Part shown: piece after piece, positions 8,856-18,069 of the stretch | Layout of the letters: every line of letters starts with the position of its first letter | How positions within the stretch are numbered: position 1 is the stretch's first letter | Source: Glutamicibacter protophormiae | Lineage (GTDB): Bacteria; Actinomycetota; Actinomycetes; Actinomycetales; Micrococcaceae | Direction of reading: 5' to 3' | Length of the DNA stretch: 64,000 bases | Assembly: GCF_014647495.1 (NCBI RefSeq) | Contig: NZ_BMPH01000002.1 | Span: forward strand, 343,156-407,155 | The notes under the pieces: generated by a model | What the model was told of the DNA's origin: nothing | The model's database searches: none | The model's input: the letters and a program-made list of their open reading frames with translations, nothing else | Program-made: the position numbers and the translations under genes

Positions 8856-9632
8856 ATGAGCTACACCACCATGCAGCCCGCGCCGATGGCGCAGTACCCC
8901 GTCCCGCAGGCCCCGCAGAAGTCCTTCCTGGCAACCTGGCTGTTGTCGCTCCTGCTGGGCGTGCTGGGTGTTGACCGCTTCTACCTGGGCAAGGTGGGCA
9001 CCGGCCTGCTGAAGCTGTTTACGCTTGGCGGGTTCGGCATCTGGGCGCTGATCGACCTGATCATCATCCTCAGCGGCGGCATGACGGACAAGTACCGCCG
9101 TCCGCTGGAAGGCTACGCCAAGCACAAGTTGCTGGCATGGATCATCAGCATTGTTGTTGTGGTCATCGGCGGCATCAGCGGCGTCAACAACGCCAGTTCG
9201 GCAGTCACCGACCAGGGCTTCGATTCCCCGTCGGTGCAGCAGCCTGCTGCCGTTGAACCTCCGGCCATCGACGAGCCGCAGGCCGAAGAGCAGGAAGAAC
9301 CCGCAGCCAAGGAAGAGAAGGCTGAAGCCTCCTGGCAGGAAGTCATCACCCTTGATGGCAAGAGCGACAAGTCCAGCAAGGTCTTCGAGCTCACCGGGGC
9401 CGAAGCCCGCATGACCTACAGCTTCAAGGGCGGAGAAGACATGTCGCTGGGTGCCATCTATCTGCTGACCGAAGGCACCGACCTGATGAAGGACGGCGGC
9501 ATCCCGGAGGTCATGATCGACGGTCCGGTGAAGGAAGAGACCGCGCTGCACAAGTCGGCCGGCGCCTACTTCCTGGACGTGAACGCAGCGAACTTCGACG
9601 GGTGGAGCATCACCATCGAGGAAAAGCGCTAA
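8856..9632 (+). CDS. TM2 domain protein
   Basis: 258 residues. Residues about 20-80 match the TM2 domain: [24 protein letters not shown], then a second helix ending in [10 protein letters not shown] further membrane segment lies at about 90-112. A Pro/Glu/Ala-rich linker (about 125-155) leads to an outside domain of about 100 residues with a beta-sandwich-like pattern. The TM2 domain marks membrane proteins of mostly unknown role. It follows the two preceding membrane genes after 51 bases and precedes a strong terminator, so the three probably form one operon. Confidence 0.75.
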   Translation: MSYTTMQPAPMAQYPVPQAPQKSFLATWLLSLLLGVLGVDRFYLGKVGTGLLKLFTLGGFGIWALIDLIIILSGGMTDKYRRPLEGYAKHKLLAWIISIVVVVIGGISGVNNASSAVTDQGFDSPSVQQPAAVEPPAIDEPQAEEQEEPAAKEEKAEASWQEVITLDGKSDKSSKVFELTGAEARMTYSFKGGEDMSLGAIYLLTEGTDLMKDGGIPEVMIDGPVKEETALHKSAGAYFLDVNAANFDGWSITIEEKR

Positions 9633-9681
9633 CCACAGGTTTCGTGGTGCACCGTTTGGGGCGGTGAACCACGGGAATGCG

Positions 9682-9728
9682 CCCGAGCGGGCTCTCTACA
9701 TGGGGAAGAGAGCCCGCTCGGGTTTTTA
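9682..9728 (+). terminator. Rho-independent terminator after the TM2 gene
   Basis: Perfect 16-bp stem (9682-9697 with 9707-9722), 9-base loop, then a T run. It ends the 7693-9632 unit. Confidence 0.93.
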
Positions 9729-10034
9729 AGCGCTAGTCCGACGACGATATTGGGCTACACGTTTGCTGCTTGACAGCATAGTAGTTGCACACCTCGCCGA
9801 AGAATCTGCGACCAGATTATTGACTCAGCGTTTCCATCCGGGCTGTCGCTGCTTGCAGACCTTAAAGCGTTCTTCTTGGAGGAGTGCGCGCATTGGCAAT
9901 CGAGTCAGCACCCAGAGACAACAAAAAAGAGATTGCAAACGAAAGAATGATCTGGATCACGTTTCGGTTGGTAGTGAAGGCATATTCGTCGTGTCATCAG
10001 TAACCACCCGAACTTTCCCTCGAAAGGTTTGCAG
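9729..10034. other. Intergenic stretch upstream of the amidohydrolase
   Basis: About 300 bases after the terminator with no convincing gene. It is more AT-rich than the neighbours and contains a TTGACA at about 9772 without a clear -10 at the right distance. GAAAGG just before 10035 is the ribosome site of the next gene. Confidence 0.5.
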
Positions 10035-11705
10035 ATGACTCTCCATGCCGATTTGGTACTGCGTAACGGTACTATCCATACGATTGCTGGAAATGAACCA
10101 CTGGTCTCAGCCATTGCAATTTCAGATGGAAAGCTCATTGCCGTAGGCGAAGCCGCTGAAGCACTGGTTGAAACTGCGAACGAAGTTATTGACCTCGACG
10201 GTGCAGCCGTAATGCCCGGCCTGATGGATGTGCACAACCACCACATGATGGCTGGTCAAATGGATCTCTTCGAATTGAACGCCAACCCGACAATGGGACT
10301 AGGAGAGCTTCTCAAGGAAATCGAAAAGTGGTCACACACACTTGGGCCTGACACATGGGTTCTTGGCGGAAGCTGGGGATCGGGGCTGCTCAACGAGTTG
10401 AATACTCCTGAAGCTCTTGCCCGATTCGATGCGGCAACCGGCGGACGCCCCGCCCTCATCAAGGACGACTCGAAGCATAATCGCTGGGCCAACTCCCGTG
10501 CGATGGAGCTTGCCGGTATTGACGCACAAACACCAAATCCCGAGGGCGGTGAGATCATGCGGGATAAGGATGGTGTGCCTACCGGTGTCCTTATCGAAGC
10601 CGGCGGCATGCATTTGGAGAAAGTGCGTGAAGAACTAAACCCCACCCCTACGAAGGATTTGGCGCGAGCAGCCGAACGGGGAATCCAGATTCTGCACTCA
10701 TACGGGATTACTGGCTTCCAGGATGCTGCTGCTTCCCTGCAGCTGATGCGTGCCCTCAAGCAGCTCGACGAAGATGAAAAGCTCAAAGCATGGGTCGTAT
10801 CGAGCATGCAGGCCAATGACTTTATTTTCGGTACGCATCCGCTAGGTGAAGGGATCATCGCTGAAAGGGAGCTAACCAGGAGCGCGCATCACTTCCCGGA
10901 CTTCATCAAGATCTTCCTTGACGGCGTTCCACCAGCGGGAACGGGTGCGTTCATCGAACCGTATCTTGCCGGCGCGGGATTCCCCGATTGCCATTGCGGC
11001 ACGACCACCATGGCACCTGACGAACTCGAATTCTGGCTCATGAGCACCGCAAAACGCGGCATTTCGGCCAAGATCCATTGCACGGGAGACGCTTCAGTCC
11101 GGCTAGTTCTGGATACCGTGCAAAAGATCCGCGAAGAAGGGCTAAATGAGCCTAAGTACCACATCGCGCACGGACAATTTATTCATCCTGACGATATCGC
11201 TCGCTTCGCCGAACTTGACGTCACTGCGGATATTTCCCCTTCATTGTGGTTCCCAGGAGTCATTCCAGAGGCAATGACCAAGGTGCTTCCTGCAGACAAA
11301 GCCAGCCAAATGCATCCCAACAAGACGCTTCTAAGCAAGGGTGCTCGAATCGCGGGAGGGTCCGACTGGCCTGTTAGCGTCTCACCGAACGCTTGGGAAG
11401 GGATCTACGGTCTTATCACTCGTCAGGATCCAACTGGAGAATTCCCTGGAACGCTCTGGGCCGAGGAAGCCATCACCCTTGACGAAGCCCTGAGGATCTA
11501 TACCATCAATTGCGCTACGGCCATGGGGCTTGAAAACGTCACCGGGTCACTTGAAGTCGGAAAGTCAGCAGACTTCGTGATTCTTTCGAATGATCCGTAT
11601 TCCGTTAACATTTCTGAGCTCCCTACGATTACGGCGGTTCAAACCTGGTTTGCAGGTGCCAAGGTGTTCGAACGATCCGACGAATTGCTGCAGGCGACAA
11701 GGTAG
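10035..11705 (+). CDS. Amidohydrolase family 3 (YtcJ-like) metal-dependent hydrolase
   Basis: 556 residues, typical of YtcJ-like members of the amidohydrolase superfamily. It begins with the usual N-terminal beta segment (LVLRNGTIHTIAG). The metal-site strand is GLMDVHNHHMMAG (DxHxH). Later motifs are KIFLDGVPPAGTGAF, KIHCTGDASVR, HGQF and GSDWPVS. The substrate is not predictable; relatives cleave amides or formamides. ATG at 10035 has GAAAGG 8 bases upstream; a TTG two codons earlier is less likely. The following MFS gene may carry its substrate. The pair is lower in GC than its surroundings. Confidence 0.88.
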   Translation: MTLHADLVLRNGTIHTIAGNEPLVSAIAISDGKLIAVGEAAEALVETANEVIDLDGAAVMPGLMDVHNHHMMAGQMDLFELNANPTMGLGELLKEIEKWSHTLGPDTWVLGGSWGSGLLNELNTPEALARFDAATGGRPALIKDDSKHNRWANSRAMELAGIDAQTPNPEGGEIMRDKDGVPTGVLIEAGGMHLEKVREELNPTPTKDLARAAERGIQILHSYGITGFQDAAASLQLMRALKQLDEDEKLKAWVVSSMQANDFIFGTHPLGEGIIAERELTRSAHHFPDFIKIFLDGVPPAGTGAFIEPYLAGAGFPDCHCGTTTMAPDELEFWLMSTAKRGISAKIHCTGDASVRLVLDTVQKIREEGLNEPKYHIAHGQFIHPDDIARFAELDVTADISPSLWFPGVIPEAMTKVLPADKASQMHPNKTLLSKGARIAGGSDWPVSVSPNAWEGIYGLITRQDPTGEFPGTLWAEEAITLDEALRIYTINCATAMGLENVTGSLEVGKSADFVILSNDPYSVNISELPTITAVQTWFAGAKVFERSDELLQATR

Positions 11706-11817
11706 CACGCTACCAGCGTTCGTTTTCGCCCGGTAGCGCCGAATTAGTTGCCTACCAGGCATCATCATCCAATCGTCTACACGCTGCTCGTGCGTGTCAC
11801 TCCTTGAAAGAAATCCA

Positions 11818-12993
11818 ATGACAACAGCTCTCGGTTCTGTGCGCCCAAAAACCGGAAACGAACGCGGAACATACATATATATTGGGGTCTACAGCGCCGT
11901 TCTATACATGGTTTTGCTCATCGCTCCGGTCATCACCTCGAAGCTAGTAGAACAGTTCGGGCTCAGCGCAACACAAGTTGGCGGCCTGCTTTCCCTTGAA
12001 CTTGGGGCTTTCAGCCTCGCGACGGTTCCCGCGTATCTGTGGTTGCGCAGAGTCAATCTAGTGACTGCTACTCAGGTTTTCACGATAATTGCAGTTCTCG
12101 GAAATATCATCTCAGGCTTGGTCGACAGCTATGTCCTTTTGGTCATCTGCAGAGTGATAACCTCCCTCGCTGCTGGCTCAATTACCGTGATTATCCTCGG
12201 TTTGAGCGGAAAAGCCGCTAACCCCGGACGAGCGTACGGTCTGTTTGTTGCCGCACAACTTGTCATGGGCGCCGTGATTCTTGCACTATTCCCAAGCATT
12301 TTTGCCACGCTCAATGTTTCAGCCATTTATTGGACGATGGCCGGACTAGCCGCCCTGTGCATTCCTGCTGCCAAACAGATTAACCCAGATGCGTTGCGTG
12401 CCTCCTCGGAGACGAAAGCTGTCGCCTCGACGGCACAAACCCGACAATTTCCGCTATTTCTTGCTGTTCTTGGGTTGGCCGCAGTGTTCTTCTTCTACGT
12501 AGGGCTGAGTAGCGTTTGGTCGTTCATGGGTCAGATTGCGGCTAATGCAAATTTGGATCTCGGCACCACCAGTTTGATCCTGTCGTTGGCAACGTTGCCA
12601 GGGATCGCATCATCCGTATTGGCAACGTGGCTCGGAGACAGTCCTTGGAGACGGGCGTTCCTCATTGGCGGTTATTTGGCAATGACTGCGTCAATTGCGC
12701 TCCTTTTCGGACTGACCGGAGCACTGCAGTTCGCCTTGGCAGCTGTCGTTTTCAAGTTCGCGTGGACATTCATCCTTCCGTACTTGCTCACTTCAATCTC
12801 GGATCTAGATTCCAACGGTCAGCTCATGAACTCTACGAACTTGATGATTGGCAGCGGCTTCGCGTTAGGACCGGCGCTTGGCGGGGTACTCATTGAATCG
12901 AGCGGAGGATTTGACGCGTTGCTGTGGACTGCCTGCGCGGGCGTCGTGATCTCCATGATTTTTGCTGTCAGCATTCAACGTCGGAAGGTCTGA
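11818..12993 (+). CDS. MFS transporter
   Basis: 391 residues with about 12 predicted membrane helices, a normal length for the major facilitator superfamily. ATG at 11818 has a GAAAG ribosome site; an in-frame GTG 24 bases upstream is less likely. It lies 112 bases after the amidohydrolase on the same strand, so uptake or export of that enzyme's substrate is a reasonable inference. GC is low for the region (32 G+C in the 60 bases 11881-11940), which suggests the two genes arrived together. Substrate unknown. Confidence 0.85.
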   Translation: MTTALGSVRPKTGNERGTYIYIGVYSAVLYMVLLIAPVITSKLVEQFGLSATQVGGLLSLELGAFSLATVPAYLWLRRVNLVTATQVFTIIAVLGNIISGLVDSYVLLVICRVITSLAAGSITVIILGLSGKAANPGRAYGLFVAAQLVMGAVILALFPSIFATLNVSAIYWTMAGLAALCIPAAKQINPDALRASSETKAVASTAQTRQFPLFLAVLGLAAVFFFYVGLSSVWSFMGQIAANANLDLGTTSLILSLATLPGIASSVLATWLGDSPWRRAFLIGGYLAMTASIALLFGLTGALQFALAAVVFKFAWTFILPYLLTSISDLDSNGQLMNSTNLMIGSGFALGPALGGVLIESSGGFDALLWTACAGVVISMIFAVSIQRRKV

Positions 12994-13047
12994 GGCTTCG
13001 TAAAGAGCTACCCCGTCAGTTCCGGAGGATAACGGTGCGAGGTTTAA

Positions 13048-13096
13048 CCAAAGTGGTCAGTACCAACGCAAACAGCGTTGATTCTGACCACTTTGG
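13048..13096. terminator. Long stem-loop between convergent genes
   Basis: A 13-bp outer stem (13048-13060 with 13084-13096) and a 6-bp inner stem (13064-13069 with 13075-13080) are separated by a symmetric 3-base internal loop. No clear T run follows on either strand. It may still separate the MFS gene from the convergent OsmC gene. Confidence 0.5.
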
Positions 13097-13197
13097 CTAT
13101 CCGGGGGAGTTCATTCGACCGGGTCTGCGAGCCGTATTGCATTCTGTCCGTGTCATATCGTGCACTCAACCCTCAACCCGGGAGGCCGGACTAGGTT

Positions 13198-13749
13198 TTA
13201 GTTGGCGGAGTTCACAGTGACCGCAGTGCTCACCGGCACCGGGTTGGCGAACAGGTCCAGAACCGGGCAGTGGGCGTCGACTGCCTGGCGCAGTTCGTCG
13301 TAGCGCTCAGCGGTTTCCGGGCCGGTGATCTGCACATCGAGATCCACCGAGGTGAAGCCGGGGCGGATCGACTTGTCGATGCCGAACAGGCCGCGCACGT
13401 CCAGGTTTCCGTTGGCCACGATCTTCACGTCGTCGACCTGGATGTTCAGTTGCTCTGCATAGAGGCGGTAGACAACCACTTGGCAGGAGATCAATGCGGC
13501 CAGCGCGTACTCGACTGGGCTCGCGGCCAGGTCGTCGCCGCCCAGGGCCGCAGGCTCGTCCACGGTGAAGGTGTGCTTTCCGGAGATGATGTTGCTGGCT
13601 ACCGAACCGAAACCCTCGCCCTGGACGGTGAAAGTCAGCTTGGCGCTGTCCGGGGCGGTGGAGATGCGTTCGCCCCAGCCGGTGCCGGCCTGCTGCAAGC
13701 GGGCGGAGCGGTCTTCGGCAATGGAAATGGTGGAAGCTGCGGTAGACAT
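13198..13749 (-). CDS. OsmC family protein
   Basis: 183 residues. OsmC/Ohr-fold proteins reduce organic hydroperoxides with a cysteine pair. Here one cysteine sits in the expected helix (ALISCQVVVYRLYAEQ) and a second near the C-terminus (VDAHCPVLDLF). ATG at 13749 is chosen because the nine residues encoded upstream look non-coding and AAGGGG lies 12 bases before it; an earlier ATG at 13776 exists. It is a single gene, convergent with the MFS gene. Confidence 0.85.
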   Translation of the reverse strand: MSTAASTISIAEDRSARLQQAGTGWGERISTAPDSAKLTFTVQGEGFGSVASNIISGKHTFTVDEPAALGGDDLAASPVEYALAALISCQVVVYRLYAEQLNIQVDDVKIVANGNLDVRGLFGIDKSIRPGFTSVDLDVQITGPETAERYDELRQAVDAHCPVLDLFANPVPVSTAVTVNSAN

Positions 13750-14051
13750 GAGGAATTGATCCCCTTTCTGGCGCAAGGGGCGCCATCGCTTACGAACTTG
13801 TCTTTCAGGTCCGTCGAATCATCACCTGGAGCACCCCGCACAATGACGCGAATAGGGTTGCCGTCCAACCAGCCAGGGCTTGTGTGATTGGAACTCGTGA
13901 TTCAGTAGTTACTTTTCTACCGGGTTTCTCCGGTGTTGGTAAATAGCAGTCTTCATGTTTCGTCACAGGGCAAACTGTCTGTCGCACCGATAGAATTGGG
14001 ACTGAATTCCGCGCAGGCTTAGCGCGGCCGCCCACCCGAGAAGTTGCGTGT
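13750..14051. other. Divergent intergenic region, OsmC / SNF2 helicase
   Basis: About 300 bases without a credible gene. It must hold the promoters of the OsmC gene (minus) and the helicase (plus). I see no clear -35/-10 pair or operator. Confidence 0.45.
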
Positions 14052-17000
14052 ATGGATTACCAGCTAACACCCGTTGCCGCTCAGACACTAGTGACCGAGG
14101 AAGAATACGCCGCAGGTTGGGCTATCGCCAACGAGGGACAGGTGTCCATCCACGACCGGAAGCAGACCCCGGGAATGTCCGCCGTATTCGGCTGGGTGAA
14201 TAATGCGTTCGTCGTGGTCCAGTTGTCGATCCAGGGTACGAATATCAGCTTCAGCAGTCGCTGCGATGCCCACGAAGGGGAATACTCCTGCGAGCATGTT
14301 GCCGCTCTGCTCGTCGAGGCAACCCAGATCGACGGTGGGGGCTTCAGAGTTACGGATGCAGTGAGGCCACAAGATACCTGGAAGATGCCGCAGGTCGCGC
14401 AGTGGGAACGAACCCTGAAGCGGCTGCTCCCGCACGTTCCTGAGAGCAGTGAGTTCGAAGACGAGCTTGAAGAAGAGCCCTTGGGCCTCATCCTGAAGGT
14501 CGTTGCGGCCACCCGTTTTGGCAGGCCAAGCGTGCATCTCAATGCACGGCCCGCACGCAGGGGAGCGCGCAGCCCATGGGTGCAGACCGGGGTGTCATGG
14601 CGCAAACTGCCTTTCGACGACCGCTTCGCCAAGGAACAGCGCCGCGCGGCCAACGAACTGGTCATGCTCAATGAGCGCGCACAACACGACCTGTACGGAC
14701 ATGTTTGGGATGCCACCGACTGGATCACCCTGAATAACCTTCCCGGCAAGGATCTGCGTGAAGCCTTCGAACGGATCAGGGAATCCGGGATCCACCTTGT
14801 TAACGGGAATGCCAGCAACCGCGCCGACGTGGCTCTAACCGATCTGGCCGGGTCCGCTTTCCTGGACCTGCGGCGCAGCGAGAGCGGCTTGACAGTTGAG
14901 GGCGTCATCCGTGGGCCGAACGGCGAAACCGAGCATGTCCTGGCGTTGGGAAACCCTCCAACGCTGGTGGCCTACGCCGATAAACCCCTGGACAAAACCA
15001 AGGATCTTTCCATTGCCCCGCTGGACGAAGCCGTCGGCCAAGAGCTTAAGGATCTCATCAGCTCCGGTGCCATGGTGGTTCCGGCTGAAGACATTCAAGA
15101 CTTCGAAGCCCGATTCCTGAATTCTCTCCGGCAGGTAGCGCCGGTGCGCAGCCAGGATGACAGTTACGAGGTGCCACAACCTGCGCGACCGGTCCTCCAG
15201 GTTCAGTTGGAACAAACCGAATCCGGTCTGGCTCTGCGTTTCACGTGGAACTATCCACCCAAGTCACCGCGCCAAAAATTGGTTGAACGGGAAATCATTA
15301 ACTCGGTTCAGGACAAGCTCGGAGGCGACGAGCCGCTGGGCAAGGCCACCAAAAATGGCGTGTTCCCTGCACAGGAGCTCACCAAGGACCAGGCTATCGA
15401 GTTCGTGATGTACCTTCTCCCGCTGCTGGAAGAACATCCGGACATCCAGATTCGCGGCAACGAAAGCCTGCCGAACTACACCCTGAATTCTGAACCTGCC
15501 ACGGTAAGCATCGAAGCGGGGGAAAGTGCCGGGGACTGGTTCGACCTGTCGGTTGAGGTGTCCATCAACGGACTGAAGGTGCCTTTCGCTGAGTTGCTTT
15601 CTGCGCTGACCATGGGCGACGAATACCTGGTCCTCGAAGACACGACGGTGATTCCCATCGATGGACAGGAATTCCACCAACTGCGTCAGCTCGTGCAAGA
15701 AGCCGGTGAACTGGGCACCGTCTCCGGCAACAGCATCCGAATCCACCGGTTGAGCATCGACTGGTGGCAGGAACTGGTGGACCTGGGCATTATCGAAGCC
15801 CAGGAAAACCGATGGCTCCAGACCATGTCGGAACTGACTAACGGGGACCAGCTTGAGAAGATCAACCTCCCCGAATCGTTCACGGCTCAGCTGCGTCCCT
15901 ACCAGGAACAGGGTGCCGCCTGGCTGAACTTCCTGCGTACGCATTCGTTGGGTGGGGTCTTGGCGGATGACATGGGCCTGGGCAAAACCGTGCAGCTGCT
16001 GGCCGGACTGGAACAGGCTCGCACTGAGGATCCCGAGCAGAAGTTCCTGGTGATCGCTCCGACCTCGGTCGTCGGAAACTGGGTCAACGAAGCCACGCGG
16101 TTCACCCCGCAGATGCGGGTGCAGTCCATTACCTCGACTGCAAAGAAGACGGGGCTGAGCATCTTGGAGCAGATCGGCGATGCCCAGCTGGTCGTTACCA
16201 GCTACGCCATCTTCCGGCTGTCATTCGAAGAATTCGAGGAAGCCGGGTTCTCGGTGCTGATTCTCGACGAGGCACAGCAGCTGAAGAACCACACCTCCAA
16301 GGGATATAAGCAGGCGCGCCAGCTCTCGGTTCCATGCAAGCTGGTGGTGACCGGTACCCCGATGGAAAACAACCTGATGGAGTTGTGGGCACTGGTCTCG
16401 CTGGCTGCACCAGGTCTGCTCGGTGGCCAGAAGGCGTTCAAGGACAACTACCAGAAGCAGATTTCGGACGGCGACTCCGAGCGCCTTCAACGGCTGAAGA
16501 AGCGGCTCCGTCCGTTCGTCCTGCGCCGTACCAAGGAACAAGTGGTCCCCGAACTCCCGGCCAAGACCGAGCAGGTCCTGGAAGTCGAATTGGAGCCTGG
16601 GCACCGCAAGGCCTATGACCGCCGCTTCCAGCGAGTGCGCCAGGAAATCCTGGGACTGGTGGATGACGTGGATTCCAACCGTTTCAAGATCCTGCAGTCG
16701 TTGACCCTGCTCCGGCAGTTGGCGCTGGATCCTTCGCTGGTGGACGAGGGCAATGCACCCAGCGCCAAGCTGGAAATGCTGCGCGAGCTCATGGCGGACG
16801 CGGTCGCAGAAGGGCACAAGATCTTGGTCTTCAGCCAGTTCACCAGCTTCCTGGGCAAGGCGAGGGACATTGCGGCGGAACTCGGAATCGAGCATGGCTA
16901 TCTGGATGGCGCCACCAGCGCTCCAAAGCGCAAGGAAATGATCGATGGGTTCACCGACGGGCAGTTCCCGGTCTTCTTCATTTCGTTGAAGTCCGGCGGC

Positions 17001-17276
17001 TTCGGCATCAACTTGACCACCGCCGACTACTGCATCTTGCTTGATCCGTGGTGGAATCCGGCGGCCGAAGCGCAGGCTATCGACCGTGCGCACCGCATCG
17101 GCCAGACCAGGCCGGTGTATGTATACCGGCTGGTTGCCAAGGACACCATTGAATCCAAGGTGTTGGCCCTGCAAGCCAAGAAGACCCAACTGTTCAACGA
17201 CGTGCTGGGCGAGCAGACGGATACGGCGCAGTCATCGGTGCTGAGCGCGGATGACTTCCTGGCGTTGATGCAATAG
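14052..17276 (+). CDS. SNF2/RapA-type DEAD/DEAH helicase
   Basis: 1074 residues. The N-terminus has a SWIM-like cluster (Cys71, then Cys80-Glu-His82), which matches only part of the CxC...CxH pattern. A bacterial SNF2-associated domain follows. The motor shows Walker A DDMGLGKT at about residue 640, DEAQ at about 739 and DRAHRIGQTRPV at about 1011, so all Swi2/Snf2 motifs are present. Such proteins remodel nucleoprotein or RNA polymerase complexes; the partner here is unknown. ATG at 14052 has only a weak GAGAAG upstream. It stands alone between terminator-like structures. Confidence 0.92.
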   Translation: MDYQLTPVAAQTLVTEEEYAAGWAIANEGQVSIHDRKQTPGMSAVFGWVNNAFVVVQLSIQGTNISFSSRCDAHEGEYSCEHVAALLVEATQIDGGGFRVTDAVRPQDTWKMPQVAQWERTLKRLLPHVPESSEFEDELEEEPLGLILKVVAATRFGRPSVHLNARPARRGARSPWVQTGVSWRKLPFDDRFAKEQRRAANELVMLNERAQHDLYGHVWDATDWITLNNLPGKDLREAFERIRESGIHLVNGNASNRADVALTDLAGSAFLDLRRSESGLTVEGVIRGPNGETEHVLALGNPPTLVAYADKPLDKTKDLSIAPLDEAVGQELKDLISSGAMVVPAEDIQDFEARFLNSLRQVAPVRSQDDSYEVPQPARPVLQVQLEQTESGLALRFTWNYPPKSPRQKLVEREIINSVQDKLGGDEPLGKATKNGVFPAQELTKDQAIEFVMYLLPLLEEHPDIQIRGNESLPNYTLNSEPATVSIEAGESAGDWFDLSVEVSINGLKVPFAELLSALTMGDEYLVLEDTTVIPIDGQEFHQLRQLVQEAGELGTVSGNSIRIHRLSIDWWQELVDLGIIEAQENRWLQTMSELTNGDQLEKINLPESFTAQLRPYQEQGAAWLNFLRTHSLGGVLADDMGLGKTVQLLAGLEQARTEDPEQKFLVIAPTSVVGNWVNEATRFTPQMRVQSITSTAKKTGLSILEQIGDAQLVVTSYAIFRLSFEEFEEAGFSVLILDEAQQLKNHTSKGYKQARQLSVPCKLVVTGTPMENNLMELWALVSLAAPGLLGGQKAFKDNYQKQISDGDSERLQRLKKRLRPFVLRRTKEQVVPELPAKTEQVLEVELEPGHRKAYDRRFQRVRQEILGLVDDVDSNRFKILQSLTLLRQLALDPSLVDEGNAPSAKLEMLRELMADAVAEGHKILVFSQFTSFLGKARDIAAELGIEHGYLDGATSAPKRKEMIDGFTDGQFPVFFISLKSGGFGINLTTADYCILLDPWWNPAAEAQAIDRAHRIGQTRPVYVYRLVAKDTIESKVLALQAKKTQLFNDVLGEQTDTAQSSVLSADDFLALMQ

Positions 17277-17303
17277 CACGGCTTCCTGCCGCAAAAGTGA
17301 GAA

Positions 17304-17340
17304 GCGGATTTCTGAACAAAAAATTTGATCAGAAATCCGC
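17304..17340. terminator. Stem-loop between convergent helicase and MarR genes
   Basis: Perfect 12-bp stem (17304-17315 with 17329-17340) with an A/T-rich 13-base loop, 27 bases after each stop codon. The T run is weak on both sides; it is probably a bidirectional terminator. Confidence 0.55.
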
Positions 17341-17367
17341 CTCCTGCATATTCAAGGTATGAAAGAC

Positions 17368-17811
17368 CTACACGATGTCGTCGAAGGTCGAGTTGAGCCG
17401 GTGCATGAGATGGCCGAAGGCCTCCAGGTCGTCGTGGTCCCAGTCGCTGAGGTGGTTGCGCAATTGCTGGCGCAGCATGTCTCCGCTGGAACGCCATTTC
17501 TCGCGGGCCTCGTCGGTGGCGGAGACCAGCTGGGCCCGACCGTCCTGCGGATCTGGAGTGCGGGAGACCAGCCCGATGGACTGCAGATGCTGAACCAACC
17601 GTGACACGGTCGCCTTGTCGAGTCGAAGTTTTTCGGCGAGCACACCCTGCTGCTGGGCGTCTTCGCGGATTACGACTGCAAGAAGTCGATATCCCTGATC
17701 CTGCAGTTCAGGATGGATGATTTTGGCACGGCGAACCAGCATCTGGCGCGCACGAAACAACAAGGCGGTGAATTCGTCTTCCACCTTTTGCATCAACTGT
17801 TCTTCTTGCAT
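17368..17811 (-). CDS. MarR family transcriptional regulator
   Basis: 147 residues, the usual MarR length. The winged helix lies in the middle (VLAEKLRLDKATVSRLVQHL ... GLVSRTPDPQDGRAQLV, with the wing DxR pattern), flanked by helices for dimerisation. ATG at 17811 follows AGAAAG; a second ATG six codons in is possible. It is divergent from the sugar-kinase gene, which could be a target. The ligand is unknown. Confidence 0.9.
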   Translation of the reverse strand: MQEEQLMQKVEDEFTALLFRARQMLVRRAKIIHPELQDQGYRLLAVVIREDAQQQGVLAEKLRLDKATVSRLVQHLQSIGLVSRTPDPQDGRAQLVSATDEAREKWRSSGDMLRQQLRNHLSDWDHDDLEAFGHLMHRLNSTFDDIV

Positions 17812-18069
17812 GCTTTCTATTCTAAGATTTTTGACGGTGCCATGGCGTGATTGGGCGCAATTTGGTCAAAGGAATTAATTGTGCATCAATCATGAATTGC
17901 ATTTGGCGGATCTGGATCATTCACCTTTTGCCGGTTTCCGCTCAGAACCATTGATTACGGGGACCTTGGCTGTGCGGGAAAACCATGCGGGATCGCGGCG
18001 GCATGTTTCGAAGACTCGTCCTGCTAGGTGGGCATAGCCTATGAAAGACGACAGGGAGTGCGAAGAAAA

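Noticed and set aside
9763..10038. 91-residue frame before the amidohydrolase
   Set aside because: No ribosome site, odd composition, overlaps the next gene's start; judged non-coding.
10925..10941. GTTCCA-CCAGC-GGGAAC, similar to the 17-bp operator
   Set aside because: It lies inside the amidohydrolase coding sequence, far from the island, and deviates in both arms; probably chance.
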